This document shows, piece by piece, positions 52,331-57,582 of a DNA stretch of 57,582 nt. This stretch comes from Candidatus Cloacimonadota bacterium (GTDB taxonomy: Bacteria > Cloacimonadota > Cloacimonadia > Cloacimonadales > WRIO01): assembly GCA_009777575.1 (NCBI GenBank), contig WRLO01000012.1, forward strand, positions 1-57,582. Reading direction: 5' to 3'. A program made the position numbers and the translations under genes. Below the pieces are notes generated by a model. It saw only the letters and a program-made list of their open reading frames with translations, did no database searches and was not told the origin of the DNA. Position 1 is the first letter of the stretch, and the number at the start of each line of letters is the position of its first letter.

Positions 52331-53146
52331 ATGAATATAAGATATGATATTTACAATATTCCAGATTTGATATTTACAGAAGAAACGAAAAATATGCCTT
52401 TGGATCAATGGAATATATTCATCGAAAAGCTTGATATATTTGTCACCTCGTTTCCAGTGAAAGAAGCTAAACTGAAAACATCTTTAGAAAATAAGGATTA
52501 TGATAGTGTATTTAAACATCTTCTTGACATTGTAGGTTTATTAAAAAGCGTTTATGCACTTGAGATGGCTTATGACTGCCAAAATCAGATAAAAGATTTA
52601 AATAAAGATAATCCCCAAAAAATTGAGTCTTATATATCTTTTCTCTTATCGAACATATCTTCATTGTCAATTGACATCCAAATGGCTTTATATGGAAAAG
52701 AAGAACAAAATACAAAAAATAAAAAAAATATGGCTACTGTAAATCAAGATGGTTTATCATCAGAAACCGATAAGAGTGATGATGATATAAAAATAAAAAA
52801 TATTATTGCTGTAGACGATGAAGCATATTGTCTATTCATTTTAAAATCATCTTTGAGACACTTGCCTTGTAATGTGATAGCAGTTAATTCAGCAGCAGAA
52901 GCCTTGAAATTGCTCGAAAAGATTAGAGCGGATTTATTTATTTTGGATATAGACATGCCTGATATGGATGGAATAGAGCTTGCTGAAAAACTGATCACTG
53001 ATGGGCATGAGGCTCCAATCGTATTTTTAACCGGTAATGCCAAAAATGAATATGTGCATGAATGTTTAAAATTGGGAGCTTCAGACTTTATCGTAAAACC
53101 AATTTATCCTCAAAATGTAGCTAAGCGAATCCAAAGATTTTTATGA
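52331..53146 (+). CDS. Receiver-domain response regulator with histidine-less HPt-like N-terminus (copy 2)
   Basis: This 271-residue protein parallels its neighbour throughout: [20 protein letters not shown] at the start, the HPt-like segment (about 20-105) with Leu in place of the His, a longer Asn/Lys/Asp-rich linker (about 125-155), then the receiver with [18 protein letters not shown] (Asp about 205), FLTGNA and IVKPI. It arose by tandem duplication. Its stop overlaps the kinase start as ATGA. It may be a second target or a phosphate sink for the hybrid kinase. Confidence 0.82.
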   Translation: MNIRYDIYNIPDLIFTEETKNMPLDQWNIFIEKLDIFVTSFPVKEAKLKTSLENKDYDSVFKHLLDIVGLLKSVYALEMAYDCQNQIKDLNKDNPQKIESYISFLLSNISSLSIDIQMALYGKEEQNTKNKKNMATVNQDGLSSETDKSDDDIKIKNIIAVDDEAYCLFILKSSLRHLPCNVIAVNSAAEALKLLEKIRADLFILDIDMPDMDGIELAEKLITDGHEAPIVFLTGNAKNEYVHECLKLGASDFIVKPIYPQNVAKRIQRFL

Positions 53147-55938
53147 CATTGAAGAGATTTGTAAAAAGATATAGTATTGAATCAAATTTGATGTTTCAAT
53201 ACTTGATGGTAACAATTGTTTTTCTATTTATGATCATTATTGGCAATTTTTTTGCTTCATCGGTGGTGAATAGAGACATATCCCTTTATGGAGAAGCCAT
53301 CATCGAATTTTCAGCAGAAACTATCACAACTTATTTACATACTTATGAAAATTCATTTGAAAATCTTGCAGAACGAATAGAAGAATTATACTCTATGGGT
53401 GCTAGTATAGAAAGCATAACAGAAGATTTACAACGATTTTCAGATTTCATGCGTCAACAAGACGATAGCCGATATGGAGGTTTAGATTATGCTTATGCCA
53501 TAATTAATGATCAATATCTACATTTTGACAATATAGTTTATATAAATGAACATGAATATGATGTTCGTTCTCGCCCATGGTTTGTAGGAGCCTATAAAAA
53601 TATTGGAAAGGTATATTTTACAAATCCTTATACATGTCTATATCGAAATTTTACAATCATAACTTTATCAAAAGTTTTACATGATAGCAACCACTTTCCA
53701 ATAGGTATAGTTGCATTTGATATTGATTTCTCAACTATTCGAGAAAGTGTAAGTAGTATAAGGTTAATGGATACAGGTTATGGCGCAATGATAGATACAG
53801 AGCTACGAATCATTGCCCATTCTGAAGAATCAATAATAGGCATAAAATTGGATGATCTGAGAAATGAGATTGGTGATTTTATGCATTTTGCTATACTGAT
53901 GAGGGAAGGTCAGGAACTAACCGCTTTTAAATCTTGGTCGTTTACAAATGTAGAAAGTGTTTTTTATAGTCGTAAACTCTTCAATGGGTGGCAAATTTAT
54001 ATTGGAGTACCCGTTGATGAGTTTTATCAAGATACAAATGTCATGTTGTTGATATTGTCACTTACGGGTGTTATATCGATAATAATACTATGTGTAATAT
54101 TGACATTTATCTATAATTCCAAAAAACGTGCTGACGACGCTACTAGACTAAAATCATCTTTCCTTGCGAATATGAGTCATGAAATAAGAACTCCCATGAA
54201 CACAATAATCGGAATGTCCGACATTTTATTAAATTCTAAACTTAAAAAAAATGACATGGATTATGTGAAAGACATAAACTTCACAGCCAAATCTTTGTTG
54301 TCGATTATTAATGACATTTTGGATATGTCAAAAATCGAAGCAGGCAAAATGAAATTAAGCCTTACACATTATAATTTCAGTTTGTTAGTAGATAATGTAG
54401 CCTCGATGTTTCTGTTTATGGCAAAAGAAAAGGGACTTGAATTCCGTTTTGAAAAAAGTGGTGATTTGCCATCGACATTATATGGTGACGATATAAGGCT
54501 TCGACAAGTTTTGACCAATATACTAGGAAATGCTATAAAATACACTGAAAAAGGGTTTGTAGAATTTTCAATAAATATGTTTCAAGATGAAAAAATAATA
54601 AAATTTATAATAAAAGATAGTGGAATAGGAATGTCTGATGAAGTGATACCAAAGATTTTTCATGCTTTTGAACAATCGAAATCTGATAAAAACCGCTATA
54701 TTTCAGGCACAGGTTTGGGTTTAATAATAAGCAAAACATATATAGAGATGATGGGGGGGAGCATTTGTGTCGATAGTAAATTAGGCGAAGGTAGCGTCTT
54801 TACTATAATGATCCCATTGGTAGTAGGTGTATATTCACAAATCAAACAAGAAATAGATTATAATAAAACAAGTTATATCAATGCTCCAGAAGCCAATATA
54901 TTGGTTGTAGACGACAATGAGTTCAATTTAAGAGTTGCCCTTGGTTTATTAAACTTATTCGGAATCAATGCGAAAACAGCCTCATCTGGCAAAGAAGCTA
55001 TAAAAATGGTGGTCGAGACAGATTTTGATATAGTTTTTATGGATCATATGATGCCTGAAATGGATGGTATTGAAACAACAAAAGAAATTAGAAAACTGGG
55101 AGAAAACTTTAGTAAGTTACCGATAATAGCCCTAACCGCAAACGCAATCCAAGGTGCTAGTGAAATGTTTATTGCAAATGATTTTGATGGTTTTATATCT
55201 AAACCTATAGATATGAATGTGTTCCGTAATACATTGTTAACCTTCCTTCCTTCAGAAAAAATTCTTCAAAAAACTAAAATAGACTCTGAAATTAATGGCT
55301 CAATCTTTGATATCAATGATGATTTCTTCTTTACACTTCAAAATGTTGATGATATAGATTCAGAAATAGGTCTATTAAGATTTAGTGGGAACTATGACTT
55401 ATATCGACAATGTTTGAAAGTTTTTTATGATGATTTAAATGCAAGTTTAGACAAAATGACAGAATATATAGATAATAAAGATATAAAACTGTTTGCAATC
55501 TCTGCTCATACATTGAAGTCGACTCTTAGTAGCGTAGGAGCTATTCTTTTGTCTGATACAGCGTTTAAATTGGAAACAGCAGCAAAAAATAACAATTTAG
55601 AGATATGTGTTAAACAATTTCCAAGTTTTATGAAAAAACTGATAATTTTACATGATCAATTAGCTATACTTTTTCCATCTGATGATGAAAATATAGAAAA
55701 AACTCAAGGTGATAAAACTACCTTGTCTGAAAATATTGACATTGCCTTAGAAGCAATAGATAATTATGATAGCGATGCTTGCACAGATATACTCAAAAAT
55801 CTTGTGGGATATGATTTTGATGATAATACAAATTTACTTCTGGAGAATGCTTTAAAACAAATAAAAAAATTTAATTATGACGAAACTAAGGAAATACTAG
55901 AGGTTATTAAAGCGGATATGAGAGTTTTTGAAAAATAA
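53143..55938 (+). CDS. Hybrid sensor histidine kinase (Cache-like sensor, HisKA, HATPase, receiver, HPt)
   Basis: Domain order in 931 residues: TM about 18-40; periplasmic dCache-like sensor about 41-295 ([20 protein letters not shown] is typical); TM about 299-322; HisKA with [20 protein letters not shown] (His about 346); HATPase with [22 protein letters not shown] and [10 protein letters not shown] (about 448-550). Then come a receiver (about 583-700, VVDDNEFN, Asp in [21 protein letters not shown]) and an intact HPt ([14 protein letters not shown], His about 788). About 80 acidic C-terminal residues may be a second, His-less HPt. It can run a full His-Asp-His relay to the two upstream receivers. 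Confidence 0.92.
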   Translation: MTLKRFVKRYSIESNLMFQYLMVTIVFLFMIIIGNFFASSVVNRDISLYGEAIIEFSAETITTYLHTYENSFENLAERIEELYSMGASIESITEDLQRFSDFMRQQDDSRYGGLDYAYAIINDQYLHFDNIVYINEHEYDVRSRPWFVGAYKNIGKVYFTNPYTCLYRNFTIITLSKVLHDSNHFPIGIVAFDIDFSTIRESVSSIRLMDTGYGAMIDTELRIIAHSEESIIGIKLDDLRNEIGDFMHFAILMREGQELTAFKSWSFTNVESVFYSRKLFNGWQIYIGVPVDEFYQDTNVMLLILSLTGVISIIILCVILTFIYNSKKRADDATRLKSSFLANMSHEIRTPMNTIIGMSDILLNSKLKKNDMDYVKDINFTAKSLLSIINDILDMSKIEAGKMKLSLTHYNFSLLVDNVASMFLFMAKEKGLEFRFEKSGDLPSTLYGDDIRLRQVLTNILGNAIKYTEKGFVEFSINMFQDEKIIKFIIKDSGIGMSDEVIPKIFHAFEQSKSDKNRYISGTGLGLIISKTYIEMMGGSICVDSKLGEGSVFTIMIPLVVGVYSQIKQEIDYNKTSYINAPEANILVVDDNEFNLRVALGLLNLFGINAKTASSGKEAIKMVVETDFDIVFMDHMMPEMDGIETTKEIRKLGENFSKLPIIALTANAIQGASEMFIANDFDGFISKPIDMNVFRNTLLTFLPSEKILQKTKIDSEINGSIFDINDDFFFTLQNVDDIDSEIGLLRFSGNYDLYRQCLKVFYDDLNASLDKMTEYIDNKDIKLFAISAHTLKSTLSSVGAILLSDTAFKLETAAKNNNLEICVKQFPSFMKKLIILHDQLAILFPSDDENIEKTQGDKTTLSENIDIALEAIDNYDSDACTDILKNLVGYDFDDNTNLLLENALKQIKKFNYDETKEILEVIKADMRVFEK

Positions 55939-55944
55939 TTCAAT

Positions 55945-56098
55945 CTAATAAGCTTTCAAATGTTCATCTGTGATTATCAGAGCTTCACCTACTTGTTTTA
56001 TAATAGCAATTTTGACTCTTTTGATTAACTTGGTACCGACACCTACATTCTGGATAAATTTCTCAAGCAGGACTATTTCGCACTCATCGTTCTACATT
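55945..56098 (-). pseudogene. Remnant of a GNAT acetyltransferase
   Basis: Reading leftward, an open frame of about 48 codons without a start gives NDECEIVLLEKFIQNVGVGT, KLIKRVKIAIIKQVGEALII and TDEHLKAY before a TAG at 55945. CEIVLLE...GVGTKLI is the acetyl-CoA-binding part of a common GNAT group, but both ends of the domain are missing. The rest of the 55939-56336 gap is AT-rich and holds the epimerase promoter candidate. Confidence 0.5.
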
Positions 56099-56200
56099 AT
56101 AGTAAAGAATTAAACCAACTTTATTGATTCTAAAATGCTAAAATTCCTGCCAAATTTTCTACTTTTTTTATTAATAATAAAATTGATAAAAAAATATATT

Positions 56201-56230
56201 TTGACAAAAATAGCAAAAATAATTTTTTAT
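56201..56230 (+). promoter_or_regulatory. Candidate epimerase promoter (TTGACA-N18-TTTTAT)
   Basis: TTGACA 56201-56206 and TTTTAT 56225-56230; the second hexamer is the poorest match of the set. About 107 bases before the start codon. Confidence 0.35.
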
Positions 56231-56336
56231 CCTTTCGCGTAAAAAAGAGAGAATCAAATGTTGATTAAGTTAATATCAGTGATTCCATACATAGCTACTT
56301 AAAAAATTAAAGTAAATAAATCTCAAGGAGAAACAA

Positions 56337-57296
56337 ATGAAAATATTAGTAACCGGTGGAGCAGGTTTTATAGGTTCTCATTTATGCGATAAACTATTGA
56401 AAGAACATCACCAAATAATCTGCATTGACAATTTTTGTGATTTTTATGATCCCATGATTAAACAGCAAAATATCAAAGAAGCCTCCTTTTATCCCAATTT
56501 CAAAGTATTTAAAGTAGATATTACAGATTATAAATCATTAGAAAATATCTTTATGAAAAATAATTTTGATTTGGTGATACACCTTGCCGCGATGGCAGGT
56601 GTAAGATCATCTATAGAAAATCCCCTTATTTATGCAAAAGTTAATATCACAGGGACATTGAATATATTGGAAATGTGCAGAATATTTTTTGTAAAAAAAA
56701 TTATATTCGCCTCATCATCATCAGTGTACGGAAATAATGAGAAAACACCTTTCTCAGAAACAGATAATGTAGATAATCCAATATCTCCTTATGCAGCCTC
56801 CAAAAGGGCAGGCGAACTTCTTTGTTATACATATCATTCATTGTATGATATGTCAATAGTATGTCTGAGATTTTTTACTGTTTATGGACCTAGACAAAGA
56901 CCTGACTTAGCTATCTACAAATTTACTAAACTTATTTATGAAAACAAAGAAATACCTGTTTATGGCAAAGGCGATACACAAAGAGATTATACATATATTG
57001 ATGATATTATAGATGGAGTAATAAAAAGTATAGACTATATATTTTTAGGAAATAAATATCAGATATTTAATCTCGGAGAATCTGAAACAATCTCATTAAA
57101 TGAAATGATAAGCATACTTGAATCTTCTCTTATGAAAAAGGTGAAAAGGAAATATTTGAATTTGCAAGCGGGAGATGTGATAAAAACTTATGCTGATATC
57201 AATAAAAGCAAAAAATTGTTAAAATATGACCCCAAGATATCCTTTGATGATGGAATAAAAAAGTTTGTGGCTTGGTATAATTTGAGTAAGCATTGA
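56337..57296 (+). CDS. NAD-dependent nucleotide-sugar epimerase (UDP-glucuronate 4-epimerase/GalE-like)
   Basis: The 319-residue short-chain-reductase-type protein has the Rossmann motif VTGGAGFIGSHL (about 5-16), then HLAAMAGVRSSIENP (about 83-97). The catalytic Ser-Tyr-Lys is visible in ASSSSVYG and YAASKRAGE (Tyr about 149, Lys 153). FFTVYGPRQRPD and GKGDTQRDYTYIDDI follow. The AGVRSSIENP and GDTQRDYTYIDD phrases favour the UDP-glucuronic acid 4-epimerase branch. It supplies sugars for surface glycans. AAGGAG lies eight bases before the ATG. Confidence 0.9.
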   Translation: MKILVTGGAGFIGSHLCDKLLKEHHQIICIDNFCDFYDPMIKQQNIKEASFYPNFKVFKVDITDYKSLENIFMKNNFDLVIHLAAMAGVRSSIENPLIYAKVNITGTLNILEMCRIFFVKKIIFASSSSVYGNNEKTPFSETDNVDNPISPYAASKRAGELLCYTYHSLYDMSIVCLRFFTVYGPRQRPDLAIYKFTKLIYENKEIPVYGKGDTQRDYTYIDDIIDGVIKSIDYIFLGNKYQIFNLGESETISLNEMISILESSLMKKVKRKYLNLQAGDVIKTYADINKSKKLLKYDPKISFDDGIKKFVAWYNLSKH

Positions 57297-57582
57297 ATAG
57301 ATGCTGTCATATAAAAGGTATTCCTTGTCAATTTCAGCGTAGCGATGAAACTGTAACTGTATATAGCTGTGGATTTGAGATATAGAAAAGAGAAGCAAGC
57401 TACCGCGACCCGAGCGTGTTAAACCATCAAGGTGGTAACTTTCCCTATATAAAATGTGGGGAAAATCCCCCCACATTTATGAGCCCGCTCCTGAAAGTCC
57501 TTTTTTATATAATTCTTAAAATAACATTAATTTCATAAAAATCATAGCATACAAACGAATATTATCGATATTTGTAGCAAAA
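57297..57582. other. Non-coding end of the window with repeat fragments
   Basis: GTGGGGAAAATCCCCCCACA (57457-57476) with TTTATG is a fragment of the C-run/G-run family, preceded by a GC-rich patch (CTACCGCGACCCGAGCGTG) reminiscent of 6222-6255. No gene start is seen before the edge. Confidence 0.5.

Overview
The window is AT-rich (by eye near 30% G+C) and bacterial. The envelope genes are Gram-negative: several outer-membrane beta-barrels, a TolC-type channel, lipoproteins and a BamA-like fusion. Secreted proteins end in a FlgD-like C-terminal sorting domain, as in the Bacteroidota/Fibrobacterota/Cloacimonadota (FCB) group. With an ATP-type PEP carboxykinase, an EF-G paralogue and GLUG/M6 secreted proteins, I read it as an anaerobic FCB bacterium, possibly Cloacimonadota-like; the phylum is inference. 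No tRNA, rRNA, phage, intact insertion sequence or CRISPR was seen.

Layout. 1-6181: a 62-66 bp repeat array, a promoter, and a five-gene operon (sigma factor, its sigma-less paralogue, fumarase beta subunit, lipoate ligase, phosphatase). 6182-9699: 28-bp and 66-bp repeat arrays around a DUF6273 lipoprotein and a leftward tpk-xseB-(42-aa ORF)-vapB-vapC cluster. 9700-18105: a large secreted M6 protease, a beta-barrel, a TPR/kinase-fragment protein, a GLUG protein and a repeat-packed region with a truncated gene. 18427-26027: EF-G-like factor, MscS channel, HU, a 29-residue basic protein, Maf and PEP carboxykinase. 26362-35151: a five-gene rightward operon (peptidase/propeller/barrel fusion, YbbR, TsaD, patatin/barrel, AroA). 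Then a leftward flippase and a rightward murA - solute-binding lipoprotein - TolC - adaptor operon, a repeat-invaded pseudogene, and a leftward serpin - sodium symporter - acetyltransferase operon.

46497-55938 holds the most unusual system. A 1268-residue protein strings three complete and two half solute-binding domains in front of an ABC permease. Next comes an ABC ATPase with an intact Walker A but eroded signature, D-loop, catalytic glutamate and H-loop, carrying an RsbW-like GHKL tail. Two paralogous receivers with HPt-like N-termini that lack the histidine follow, then a hybrid kinase with Cache-like sensor, HisKA, HATPase, receiver and intact HPt. Tight spacing and 4-base overlaps bind them into one operon. 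I propose a transporter-shaped nutrient sensor wired to a phosphorelay.

Across the window I see a recurring promoter design: TTGACA, exactly 18 bases, then a hexamer resembling TAATGG/TTATGT/TATTGT, upstream of 14 transcription units on both strands. Several families of short hairpin-rich repeats occupy the intergenic gaps; one lies inside aroA and another inside a broken secreted-protein gene.
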